Shown: piece after piece, positions 28,171-38,000 of the stretch
How the letters are laid out: each line of letters begins with the position of its first letter
Position numbering within the stretch: the first letter of the stretch is position 1
NCBI GenBank assembly: GCA_002336895.1
Contig: DDFC01000035.1
Location: 379,208-443,207 of the forward strand
Origin: Verrucomicrobiaceae bacterium UBA1938
GTDB lineage: Bacteria > Verrucomicrobiota > Verrucomicrobiia > Verrucomicrobiales > Verrucomicrobiaceae
DNA length: 64,000 nt
Reading direction: 5' to 3'
Notes under the pieces: model-generated
What the model was told of the DNA's origin: nothing
Databases searched by the model: none
The model's input: only the letters and a program-made list of their open reading frames with translations
Program-made: the position numbers and the translations under genes

Positions 28171-31100
28171 ATGACCAAGCCAGCCGCTTTCCTTCTCGCC
28201 CTCGCACTTGTCTCAACGTGCACTGTAGCTCAAACCACAAAAGCGGTCCGCAATCCGATCATGGCGGTCAATCCGCTGGACGCCAAAAACACGGACACCG
28301 GCAAACCCGCGCCGCCTGAAGACCCGGCACTGGCCAAATACTACATGGAGGAAAAGACCGCTCCACTGCCCCCTGTGACGGCGGCGGTGAAAACAACGCT
28401 GCCTCTCGCGCTGCAGAAAAACGACCATGTGGTGTTCATCGGCAACACGCTGTTTGATCGCGGCGCTCAGTTTCCGCATTTCGAAGCGATGCTCATCAAG
28501 GGGCATGCGGACAAGCAACTCGTGGTGCGCACGCTGGCATGGTCCGCAGACGAGGTTGATCTCATGCCACGCCCCACAAACTTCGGCACGCTGAACCAGC
28601 ACCTTCATGCGCAGAAAGCGGATGTGATCTTCGCGGCGTTTGGCTTCAATGAATCCTTCGGCGGCTTGGAAAAACTGCCAGACTTCAAACTGCGCCTCAC
28701 CGCCCTCGTTCAGGAGCTCAAAACGCATGCCTACAATGGCAAGTCCGCACCGCGTGTGGTTCTGGTGTCACCGATCGCGAATGAAAATGTCAAAGGCGTG
28801 CCAGCGGCAGACATGAACAACGCACGCCTCGCCGCCTATACCAAGGCGATGGGTGAAGTGGCGGCCGCAGAGAAGGTGGGATTCGCCAACGTGTTTGAGC
28901 CCATGCTGCCTGCAATGAAGGGTCTGACCTTTAACGGGGCGCACTTGGAAGACCAAGGCTACGCCGTGTTTGGCGAGGCGCTGTATCGCGCCACCTTTGA
29001 AGTCAGCGCACCCGAAACCACCCCGGAGCTGCGCGCCGCCATCGCCGACCGCAACCGCCAGTTCTTCCAGCGCTACCGTCCCCTGAACGGCTTCTATTAC
29101 ACCGGCGACCGCAACAAGGACTACGGCTATCTCGACTTCCTGCCCGCCATGCGCAGCTTTGATGTCATGGTGGCCAATCGCGACCAGCGCATCTGGGCCA
29201 TCGCGCAGGGACAGAGCTTTGCCGGCAAAAAAGTGGACGACTCCAATGTGCCCGAAATGCCCGCCACCAAGGAGAGCAAGGGAGCCAACGAATGGATGAC
29301 GCCGGCGAATGAACTCGCAGCTTTCAAAGTGGACCCGCGCTTTGAAGTGAACCTCTTCGCCAGCGAGGAGCAGTTCCCCGAAATCGCGAACCCCATCCAA
29401 ATTCGCTGGGACACACGAGGTCGCATGTGGGTGAGCACATCGCAGGCCTATCCGCATCTCTATCCCGGCCAGGAGCCGAAAGACCGCCTCATCATACTCG
29501 AAGACACGGACAACGATGGCCGAGCTGACAAATCCACCGTATGGGCAGACAACCTCCACATCCCGCTGGCTTTTGAGTTTGGAGACGGTGGTGTCTATGT
29601 TTCCGACGAGCCACACCTCACTTTTCTCAAGGACACCGACGGCGATGGCAAAGCAGACTTCTCCCGCCAGGTATTCACCGGCTTCGGCACAGAGGACTCC
29701 CACCACGCACTGCATGACTTTGTCTGGAGCCCCGATGGCGACCTCATCATTCGCGACTCCATTTTCCTCCACTCCCAAATCGAGACCGCCTACGGGCCCG
29801 TGCGCCTGGACAACTCCGGCTGGTTCCGCCTGCGCACTAACACGCAAAAGCTCAGCACCTTCGGCAGCTACCCCAGCACAAACCCTTGGGGTGTAACCTT
29901 CGACGACTGGGGCCACCACATGGCAAGCCACCCCATCTTCGCCAGCGCTTTCCACGCCACCAATCCGCCCTATCCCGAGCAGCATCCCGGCGCTGGCAAA
30001 ATGCCCGCGTATTCCGGCACCTGCGGCCAGGAGTTTGTGGACTTCGATTTCTGGCCTGAGGAGCTTCAAGGCGGATTTATCAAGGCGCGTTACAAGCCCA
30101 CCAACAACATCGAGATGCATCACTGGATCGAAATGGACGACCACTATGAGGAAAAGAAAATCGGCGATCTCATCTTCTCCACCAACCTGAGCTTCATCCC
30201 CACGGACGTGAAAGCGGGTCCGCGTGGCGACTTCTACATCTGCGATTGGTACAACCCCATCAAAGGCCACGCCCAGTACTCGCTGCGCGATCCACGCCGC
30301 CTGCGCACCAGCGGCCGCATCTGGCGTATTGTGCCAAAAGGGGCCAAGCTGGCTGAGCCACCTGCGATTGCGGGTGCCCCAATTCCAGAGCTGCTCGACC
30401 TCCTCAAGAGCCCGCATTATCGCTGGCGCTACCAGGCCAAGCGCGAGCTGCATGAGCGCTATGCCCCCGATGTGAAAATGGCACTCGACGCATGGGTGGC
30501 CGGGCTTGATCCAAAGGACGCACGTTTCCGTCATCACCAGCTTGAGGCGCTGTGGACGTGCCGCACGATCAATACCGAGGACAGGGGCTTGCTCAAAGAG
30601 CTGCTCAATTGCGAAGAGCACCACGCCCGTGCCGCCGCCACGACCCAGTTGCGCTACGTCGATCTGCCTGATCGCATCGCACAGCTCCGCGCCCGTGCGA
30701 AGGATGAAAACGCCCTCGTCCGCATGGAAGCCGTCATTGCCGCCAGCTACATCGGCACCGCCGAAGCTCTTGATGCCATTCTCCCAGTGTTCGACAAACC
30801 CATGGGCGAGCACCTGACCTACGCCGTGCGCACATCGCTTGGCAGCGAAGCTCTCTCACGCCATTGGAAGGCCGGCGATAATCCCAAAATCACCTCCTTC
30901 ATGAACGCCTTTGCCGCCAGCTACAAGAGGAGTTCCTTCGAGAAGAAAAAGACCGTCGAGGAAACCGCCTTCGACAAACAACCCGGCGTCGCCAAAATCA
31001 CCATCAACTGCGTTCGTGAGCGCATGCTCTTCGACAAAACCGAATTCAGCGTCAAAGCGGGCCAGCCTGTCAGCCTCGTCTTCAACAACCCCGACGCCAC

Positions 31101-31362
31101 TGCGCACAACCTCGCCATCTGCAAACCCGGCAGCGTCGAGGAAATCGGCCTCGCCGGAAACGAGATGGCCAAAGACCCCGACGGCATCAAAAAGGACTTC
31201 ATTCCTCCCACGGACAAGATCCTGCACCACACCAAGCTTTTGAATCCCAATGCCGCAGAAACCCTGCGTTTCACCGCGCCCAAAGAGCCCGGAGACTATC
31301 CCTACCTCTGCACCTTTCCCGGCCATTGGGTCATCATGCGCGGAGTCATGCACGTCAAGTAA
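28171..31362 (+). CDS. SGNH / PVC dehydrogenase / azurin-like multidomain protein
   Basis: The protein has 1063 residues with a signal peptide (about 1-20). An SGNH-type domain (about 85-270, HVVFIGNTLFDRGAQFPHFE) leads into the PVC-type dehydrogenase propeller (about 385-740) with DTDNDGRADK and DTDGDGKADF loops. HEAT-like helices follow (about 750-930). The azurin-like C-terminus has H979, C1047, H1052 and M1056, in the context YLCTFPGHWVIM. It parallels the second half of the 1489-residue neighbour without the ThuA and discoidin parts, so the two are paralogues under the same promoter type. Confidence 0.8.
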   Translation: MTKPAAFLLALALVSTCTVAQTTKAVRNPIMAVNPLDAKNTDTGKPAPPEDPALAKYYMEEKTAPLPPVTAAVKTTLPLALQKNDHVVFIGNTLFDRGAQFPHFEAMLIKGHADKQLVVRTLAWSADEVDLMPRPTNFGTLNQHLHAQKADVIFAAFGFNESFGGLEKLPDFKLRLTALVQELKTHAYNGKSAPRVVLVSPIANENVKGVPAADMNNARLAAYTKAMGEVAAAEKVGFANVFEPMLPAMKGLTFNGAHLEDQGYAVFGEALYRATFEVSAPETTPELRAAIADRNRQFFQRYRPLNGFYYTGDRNKDYGYLDFLPAMRSFDVMVANRDQRIWAIAQGQSFAGKKVDDSNVPEMPATKESKGANEWMTPANELAAFKVDPRFEVNLFASEEQFPEIANPIQIRWDTRGRMWVSTSQAYPHLYPGQEPKDRLIILEDTDNDGRADKSTVWADNLHIPLAFEFGDGGVYVSDEPHLTFLKDTDGDGKADFSRQVFTGFGTEDSHHALHDFVWSPDGDLIIRDSIFLHSQIETAYGPVRLDNSGWFRLRTNTQKLSTFGSYPSTNPWGVTFDDWGHHMASHPIFASAFHATNPPYPEQHPGAGKMPAYSGTCGQEFVDFDFWPEELQGGFIKARYKPTNNIEMHHWIEMDDHYEEKKIGDLIFSTNLSFIPTDVKAGPRGDFYICDWYNPIKGHAQYSLRDPRRLRTSGRIWRIVPKGAKLAEPPAIAGAPIPELLDLLKSPHYRWRYQAKRELHERYAPDVKMALDAWVAGLDPKDARFRHHQLEALWTCRTINTEDRGLLKELLNCEEHHARAAATTQLRYVDLPDRIAQLRARAKDENALVRMEAVIAASYIGTAEALDAILPVFDKPMGEHLTYAVRTSLGSEALSRHWKAGDNPKITSFMNAFAASYKRSSFEKKKTVEETAFDKQPGVAKITINCVRERMLFDKTEFSVKAGQPVSLVFNNPDATAHNLAICKPGSVEEIGLAGNEMAKDPDGIKKDFIPPTDKILHHTKLLNPNAAETLRFTAPKEPGDYPYLCTFPGHWVIMRGVMHVK

Positions 31363-31364
31363 TC

Positions 31365-31380
31365 GGGGCATTCCTGCCCC
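31365..31380 (+). terminator. Short stem-loop after the dehydrogenase gene
   Basis: GGGGCA at 31365-31370 pairs with TGCCCC at 31375-31380 around TTCC, two bases after the stop codon. No T tract follows on this strand, so it is at most a weak terminator. Confidence 0.4.
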
Positions 31381-31387
31381 GGTCAGT

Positions 31388-31414
31388 AAAAAAGCCGGGC
31401 CAGGAATAGCCCGG
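31388..31414 (-). terminator. Intrinsic terminator of the SNF2-SWIM operon
   Basis: On the minus strand a 6-bp CCGGGC/GCCCGG stem (31414-31409 with 31400-31395) with an eight-base loop is followed by C and six T residues (31393-31388). It begins directly after the stop of the SWIM protein gene. Confidence 0.85.
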
Positions 31415-32203
31415 TTACTTCATTTTCTTCTTCGCTGCTTTTTTGGCGGCTTTTTTCTTGGTAGGCTTCGCTTCGGCGAGGGCTGGTTCTTCGATGGGGA
31501 TCTCTATCGCGAGATCAATCCCAAAGATCGTCGACAAATCAGCTCCGGCGAGTTCACCCGCGTCTGCCGATAGATCCGTGATCGCCGCATGGCTGGCATT
31601 GGAAAGCAGCTCCGCCTGATCCACGCCACGCAGGGTGAAAAGCAGCTCCGGCTTTGTGTCCAGCAGCACACCCACCCCATACAGCACGGCGGCGACATGC
31701 TTGCACATGTCCGCATGGTCAGGGCAGGAGCAGTTAAATCGGATCTCCTTCGGCTTGGGAAACAGGCCATCGTCAGGATTTGTCAGCACCTTCATCAGGC
31801 CATCGCCCAGCTTCCCCGCCAGCAGGTCTAGCATGGAGCCCACCTGTCCGGCGCTCGACTCCACGATGTGCTTCCACTGCTTCTCCGGGAGTGGTTTGAT
31901 GGTGACGCTCGTGTCATACAGCTCAGATCCCGCCACCACCGCACTCAGCTTCCCGGGCTCAATAGTCAGATCATACACCTTGCCCTGCCGCAGGTAGCTG
32001 CGTCCGCGCGGCAGCCGTGACTCATAGTCCTGATACGACTCCAGATTGCGGCACCAGGCCTGCCCCCAGAAGGTTGTGCACAGTTTCTTCTGCCCAGCTG
32101 GAGCTTCCAGCGCTTGAAATTTCTCCCCACGCTTCTTCCGCTTCGCGATCTCTCGCTGCACGCGTGCCTTTTGTTCTTCCACATCTTGGTAGGACCACCA
32201 CAT
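31415..32203 (-). CDS. SWIM zinc-finger protein
   Basis: The protein has 262 residues. The SWIM motif is C158-S-C160-P-D-H-A-D-M-C167-K-H169 (CxCx6CxH). Upstream is the conserved FWGQAWCRNLESYQDYESRL block seen in bacterial SWIM proteins. The C-terminus is a basic KKKAAKKAAKKKMK tail, probably binding nucleic acid. SWIM proteins often occur with SNF2 ATPases; here the SNF2 gene ends 10 bp upstream on the same strand. The likely role is a DNA-binding partner of that ATPase in DNA or nucleoprotein remodelling. Confidence 0.88.
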   Translation of the reverse strand: MWWSYQDVEEQKARVQREIAKRKKRGEKFQALEAPAGQKKLCTTFWGQAWCRNLESYQDYESRLPRGRSYLRQGKVYDLTIEPGKLSAVVAGSELYDTSVTIKPLPEKQWKHIVESSAGQVGSMLDLLAGKLGDGLMKVLTNPDDGLFPKPKEIRFNCSCPDHADMCKHVAAVLYGVGVLLDTKPELLFTLRGVDQAELLSNASHAAITDLSADAGELAGADLSTIFGIDLAIEIPIEEPALAEAKPTKKKAAKKAAKKKMK

Positions 32204-32212
32204 GACGTGCTT

Positions 32213-34915
32213 TTAAACGACAGCAGCATTCACATCAAGCTTCACCAAATCTAGGAGTTCCTCCGCACCCATCTCGGTGAGCAGCTTCTCCGCGCCGCCA
32301 TCTCCCATGATCAGATCATGAGCCAGCCCCATTTTTTCCTCAATCAGGGCGTCGATTCGTTCCTCGATTGTCCCCTGGCAGACAAACTTGTGCACCATCA
32401 CATTCTTCTTCTGCCCGATGCGGAAGGCACGGTCAGTCGCCTGATTTTCCACTGCGGGATTCCACCAGCGGTCAAAGTGGATCACATGGCTGGCGGCCGT
32501 GAGCGTCAGCCCGGTGCCGCCGGCTTTCACACTGATGACCATGAAGGGCGGCCCGCCGGGCTGCTGAAAGTTTTCCACCAGCTGTGGGCGTTTCTTCACC
32601 GCTGTCCCGCCATGCAGGATCAGCCCCTCTCGGCCAAAGACTTTGGCCAGGAATCGCGCTAGCGGATCGCACGTCTCCTGAAACTGCGTGAAGATAAGCG
32701 CCCGTTCACGGCGCTCCGCCAGTTCGCCGCATATCTCCGCCAGTCGTCCAAACTTGCCGCTGTCTTCCGGATTCCATGCACCGTCGCCGTTCCAGTGGCT
32801 TGGGTGGTTGCAGATCTGCTTAAACTTCAGCAGAAAGCCCAGCACCAGCCCCTGCCGCTTGATCGGCTCCATGCTCTTGTCCGCCAGCATCTTGGCCAGT
32901 TGATCCACGAGCTTCGCGTAAATCGTGGCCTGCCGCTTCGTGAGGCCGCAGAAAGCCTTCGTTTCAATCTTCTCGGGCAGGTCGCTGATGATGCTTCTGT
33001 CCGTCTTCATGCGCCGCAGGATGTAGGGTTGCACCAGCCGCCGCAGCGGCGCAAAACCCTCACTGCTTTGGGCGCATCGCTTCACCGCATCCGCAAAAGC
33101 AGCCGAGCTGCCGAGCAGACCGGGATTGAGGAAATCAAAGAGACTCCACAGATCTCCTGGTCGGTTCTCCACCGGCGTGCCGGTGAGGGCCACACGTGTC
33201 GGGGCCTGCAGGTTCTTCACCGCCTTCGCGCTGCCACTGCCGGGATTTTTGATCGCCTGCGCCTCATCGAGAATGACCATGCTCCACGCGTGCTGCTGCC
33301 AGGATTCGGTGCGTTGCAGAAACTGATACGTAGTCAGCATCGCATCATATCCACGCAGCGCCTCGGCGGGCTGCTTTACAGCGAGATCCAGCTCCTCGCG
33401 TGCCGTCTGCGATGGGTGCGCAATGAAGAGCCTCAAGTCAGGCGCAAACTTCTCCACCTCAGCCCTCCAGTTGCCCACCAGAGACGCGGGTACGATCAGC
33501 AGCCCCGGTGCCTTCGCCTCCCTTTGCCTCGCCAGCAGCAGCGCGATGACCTGCAGCGTTTTTCCCAGCCCCATGTCATCCGCCAGACAGGCTCCCAGCC
33601 CCAGTCTCGTCATGAATTGCAGCCATGAAAACCCCTTGAGCTGATACGGGCGCAGCGTGACGCAGAGGTTCGGCGGTGGCGGCGATGCGGCAGGGTCACG
33701 CATCTGCTGGAGCAGCGTAGCGAGGTTCTTGCCCGCCACGATGTCGCTCCACTCATGCACCATCTGCGTGCTCTCCTCTTCCACAGCTTGCAGTCGCGGC
33801 TCAAAGCCCGCCAGCATGCGCAACCCTTCGAGAAAGCCGATGCCGCCTTCACCTGCGGCATGCTGCACGCGCTCCCAGTGCGACATCACCTGCTGGAGCT
33901 GCGCGCCGTCCACCTCCACCCAGCGGCCGCGCAGGGAAACCAGTCCCGTCTCCGCGCTCAGCAGCTTCTCCCACTCCGCATCGGTCAGTGGCTCGCCATC
34001 CATGCTCGCGCTGATCTTAAAGCTCATGAGAGCCCCGATATGCAGGGAGGCCTGCTTGGGCGCGTCAATGGTCACAGCCACCGCCGGGCGCGGGCCTTTG
34101 CCGCTGCGCCACCAGTCCGGCAGCTTCATGACGATGCCGCTTTCTTGAAACACGGCCGTGTCTCGCAGCACGCGAAAGGCTTCTTGGGGAGACATGGCCA
34201 TGGGCTGAAAGAGCCGCTTCGTCTCCAGCCACTCGCGCAGCAGCTTGGATTTCTCCGCCGCCGTGCGCACCGGCTCCAGCAGGGCATTCAGCGCCGCCTG
34301 ATCCTTCTGCCCGGCATAGAGCTGCAGGGCACGCGCCATGGGCAGGTGCTGCGGCTGGCCGGTGGTGCTCAGTTTTTCGGTAAAGGTGGCCAGAAAGGCA
34401 AAGGGCCGCTGCGTGTCCGTCTTGTTTTCCGCGAGGTGAAAGGTCACACGCCCCACCGCATGCCAGGCAGGGCAGGTCTGCCGCAGCCAGCCCTCCACAC
34501 CCAGATCAGTGCACAACTTTGTGATGTACTGCCCCAAATCCAGCCACCAGCGCTCCAGAATCTCAGGCGAAAGGTATTCAGCACCTGCAAAGGGCGGAGC
34601 AGCGGCCATGTGCGCCACCCGTTCTGGCATCGCCGGGGGCAGCGTAGCCAGTGCATCTTTCGTCTGGCACAGCCGGGTGAAAAACTGTCGGCCATAGTCC
34701 CGCAGCCAGCGCCACGCCGGCTCCAGCTCTGCGGTCAGCAAATCCGTGCAAAGCAGGCACAGAAGAGCCCCAGACGAGTCGAGAGCGGCTATTTTTCGCT
34801 CCGTCGTCGATTCCGCCCCACCTTCGTGGGTGAGAAATCCTTCCGGCGTCAGGGTGGGGCACAGCATAAAATGTCTCTGGATGAATGAACGGCGGCGCAC
34901 AAGCCACGATCTCAT
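32213..34915 (-). CDS. SNF2-family ATPase (HepA/RapA-like), SWIM partner
   Basis: The protein has 900 residues if started at 34915; M17 at 34867 is an alternative. The frame is open far upstream, but that part is antisense to the divergent gene. The N-terminal half holds the bacterial SNF2-associated region (FKISASMDGEPLTDAEWEKL). Motor motifs: LADDMGLGKT with GLGKT at 449-453, DEAQ at 550-553, LTGTPVENR, and in the second lobe GGTGLTLTAASHVIHFDRWW and DRAFRIGQ. It should translocate on double-stranded DNA using ATP. It forms an operon with the SWIM gene and is divergent from another SNF2 gene. Confidence 0.9.
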   Translation of the reverse strand: MRSWLVRRRSFIQRHFMLCPTLTPEGFLTHEGGAESTTERKIAALDSSGALLCLLCTDLLTAELEPAWRWLRDYGRQFFTRLCQTKDALATLPPAMPERVAHMAAAPPFAGAEYLSPEILERWWLDLGQYITKLCTDLGVEGWLRQTCPAWHAVGRVTFHLAENKTDTQRPFAFLATFTEKLSTTGQPQHLPMARALQLYAGQKDQAALNALLEPVRTAAEKSKLLREWLETKRLFQPMAMSPQEAFRVLRDTAVFQESGIVMKLPDWWRSGKGPRPAVAVTIDAPKQASLHIGALMSFKISASMDGEPLTDAEWEKLLSAETGLVSLRGRWVEVDGAQLQQVMSHWERVQHAAGEGGIGFLEGLRMLAGFEPRLQAVEEESTQMVHEWSDIVAGKNLATLLQQMRDPAASPPPPNLCVTLRPYQLKGFSWLQFMTRLGLGACLADDMGLGKTLQVIALLLARQREAKAPGLLIVPASLVGNWRAEVEKFAPDLRLFIAHPSQTAREELDLAVKQPAEALRGYDAMLTTYQFLQRTESWQQHAWSMVILDEAQAIKNPGSGSAKAVKNLQAPTRVALTGTPVENRPGDLWSLFDFLNPGLLGSSAAFADAVKRCAQSSEGFAPLRRLVQPYILRRMKTDRSIISDLPEKIETKAFCGLTKRQATIYAKLVDQLAKMLADKSMEPIKRQGLVLGFLLKFKQICNHPSHWNGDGAWNPEDSGKFGRLAEICGELAERRERALIFTQFQETCDPLARFLAKVFGREGLILHGGTAVKKRPQLVENFQQPGGPPFMVISVKAGGTGLTLTAASHVIHFDRWWNPAVENQATDRAFRIGQKKNVMVHKFVCQGTIEERIDALIEEKMGLAHDLIMGDGGAEKLLTEMGAEELLDLVKLDVNAAVV

Positions 34916-35008
34916 GGAAAAAACAGCGTAGCGGCCCTTTCCAACGGGGTTCGGCCTGCTAACGTACCGGTTCCCCCGCCGTTGCCCGGCGCGGGCCTTA
35001 TTTTGCGC
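34916..35008. promoter_or_regulatory. Divergent promoter region between two SNF2 genes
   Basis: This 93-bp gap separates the two divergent SNF2 genes, so both promoters must lie here or inside the 5' ends. It contains GC-rich half-complementary blocks (GCGGG, CCCGC) near 34976-34996 but no clear -10/-35 pair that I can defend. Confidence 0.35.
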
Positions 35009-38000
35009 ATGTCCAGTCTCATCACCGATCTTCCCGTTCTGCTCCGTCCCTTTGATGCCCGCACCCGCCAGGAGGCGGAACGGCTCGTCGATGATGATGC
35101 CGTCAGGGGGCTGGAGCTCATGGAAGATGAGATGATGGCCGAGGTGCGGCTGGACGACCGTCCGGCTCAGGTGCGTTGGCTGCGTGGCGATCGCGGCTGG
35201 CACGGCGAGACGGACGTGGATGATGACACCACCTTGGAAGATCTGGCGCTCTGCGCCACGCTGGTGGCACTGCAGCGCCGCGACGCACGCGGCACCCTGC
35301 CAATGACTCCCGTGGAGGAGGAGGACTTTGAGCATCAGCTCTCCGTGAAACTGGGTCGCCAGCTCACCCCTGATGAGGAAAACTACCTCAGCAAGGTGGA
35401 GAAACGCTATGAGCGCGTGCGGCTCACTGGCAAAATCTTTGACCAGGACATGGTGCGCCTGCATTCCCGCTGGGCCATCCAGACCCTGGAGCCTCTGGCG
35501 CTCTGGCCTGAGACTCCCAAAAGCCTGCGCGATTTCTGGAACTACATCGCCCTCGCTCTCGCAGACAAAGGACTCGCTGTGCCAGTCTTCCTCCGCTGCA
35601 TGTGTGACATCGAAGGCACCCGCGAGGCCCTGCGAGAATGGCGCCACGCCAGCACCGTGCCCACCTGGCAGAAGCGCATCCGTGAATTCATCGACTCCCG
35701 CCAGGACGACCGCCACACCCACCGCCAGCCGCCGCGCCAGTGCGACTTCCGCCTTCTCATCACTGTGAATGACGCGCGTCTGCAGATGCGTCTGGAGGGT
35801 GGCGAGACGCCCTCCCCCTACACCACGGTGGACGCTGCACTGCTGGACAATCTCCGCCGAGACCACCGCGACGGACGCCTCGTGACCTCCGGCACCTCGG
35901 AGCTGCTTTTCGTCTCCTGCCTGGGTCAGTGCGATGAAAACTGGAACGACTCCTTCCGTCTGGAGTCCAAGCACCATTCCCAGTGGCTGGCCACGCTCTT
36001 CCAGCAGCCCGCTCTGCACGAGCGCATGCTCACGCTTGATGAGGCACCCTTCACTCTGGCGGAGCTGCCGCTGCGCTGGACCACACGCCTCAGTGCTAAT
36101 GGCCTGAATCTCACCCTCCAGCTTGAAACAGCTGAGGGCTCCCCTGCCCCGCTGCCCCTGCGCATCCTGCGCGGCGTGCAGACGCTCTACCTCAGTGCAG
36201 ACACCCTCTTCCGCGGCCCGGTCTGGCTGCATGATGAATCCCGCATCGACACCGCCGTCACCATGCCGCTGGAGGCGCTGGCCACCGCTGAGGGCATCGC
36301 CTTCATGCGCGAGATCGACATCCCCGTCCCGGACGCGATCAAAAGCCGCGTACGCCACGAGGACCTGCATGTGAATATCAGCGCCGCCTGTCTGGCCAAG
36401 ACCTCAGGTTCCAGCGGTGCCGAGTTTGTAACCTTCAAGGCGGATGCTGTGGATGCCGAAGGCCGCGTGCGCGAAACGCTCCGCTTTTCCGGCTGGCAGC
36501 CGGTGGATGAAAAAAAAACGACTGACTCCGAAGACGCCATCGTCTGCCGCGACCGCCGCGCCCTGCGCGACGCCGAGGAGCTGATGAACCAGCTGCGCCG
36601 CACCTGGGACATGGAAAATGACGCCTGGCGCGTGCGCATGGCCAAAGATTTCCCGGACATGTTCCACCAGTGGGCCTCCGTCCTGCCTGAAAACGTGCAT
36701 TTGAAGACGGATGACAGCCTCAAGACCATTCTGGCAGATCCCCTGATTGCCCGTGTGCGCCTGGAGGCCACGCAGACCAGCAGCATCGACTGGCTGGACC
36801 TCCGCCTCGTCTTTGACATCGAGGGCATGGACCTCAAGCCCGCCGACATCCGCCGCCTCATCGCCGCCAAGGGTGAATTCGTTCGCCTCGCAGACGGCTC
36901 ATGGCGTCGCGTGAAGCTAGAGCTCAGCGAGGAGCAGATGCAGATGCTCGACCGCCTGGGCATCGACCTCAATGAGCACAGCGACGAAACCCACCGCATG
37001 CACTGGCGGCAGCTCGCGCAGGAAAGCGCGGCGGAGATCGTCAATCCCAAGGCCTGGAGCAAGATCGTCGAACGCATGGAGGAGGCCAAGCTGGACCTGC
37101 GCCCACCCGTTCCAGAGGGGCTCAATGTCACCCTCCGTCCCTATCAGGTGGATGGCTTCCATTTCCTCACCTACCTCACCTCCAACCGCTTCGGCGGCAT
37201 CCTGGCAGACGACATGGGCTTGGGCAAAACCCTGCAGGCCATCACCTGGGTGCTCTGGCTGCGCTCACGCAAAAAAGCCGACGGCCCGCACCTGCCAGTG
37301 CTCGTCGTCTGCCCAAAGTCCGTGCTGGACGTCTGGGCGCTCGAGTTCAAGAAAGGCTCCCCCGACCTGCGCGTGCTCGTGCTGCACGAGCGCGATCTCT
37401 TTGATATCAACCTCGTCATGACACAGATCGACGTGGTGGTCATGAACTACGCACAGCTTCGCGGCTTTGATGGAGCTCTGGCCGCCGTGCGCTGGCTGGC
37501 CGCCATTCTGGATGAAGGCCAGCAGATCAAGAACCCCGACTCCAAAGCCGCCAAGGCCGCACGCCAGCTCCGTGCAGACAATCGCCTCGTGCTCACCGGC
37601 ACGCCGCTGGAAAACCGCCTGCTCGATCTCTGGAGCCTCATGACCTTCGCCACGCCCGGAGCCCTGGGAGAGCGCGCCTACTTCCACCGCCACTTTGACC
37701 GCCGCAAGGACTCCCGCGCCGCAGAGCGTCTCTCCGCACGCCTGCGCCCCTTCATGCTGCGCCGCACCAAGTCCCAGGTGGCCCGCGACCTGCCTTCCCG
37801 CAGCGAGGAAAACCTCCTCAGCGAAATGAGCGGCCGCCAGGCAGAGCTCTATAAAGAGGAGCTGGCCCGCGCCCAGCACATGGTGCTCAACAGCTCCGGC
37901 TTTGACATGGTCAACCGCCGCCGCTTTGCCATCCTGCAGGCCCTCACCCGCCTGCGCCAGATCTGCTGCCACCCCGGCCTTATCGACAAAACCGCCGAAA

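Noticed and set aside
28768..30813. 681-codon open frame on the minus strand
   Set aside because: It is antisense to the SGNH/dehydrogenase gene and has no recognisable domain.
34916..36370. N-terminal extension of the minus-strand SNF2 frame
   Set aside because: It is antisense to the divergent SNF2 gene, and its translation has no SNF2-associated features.
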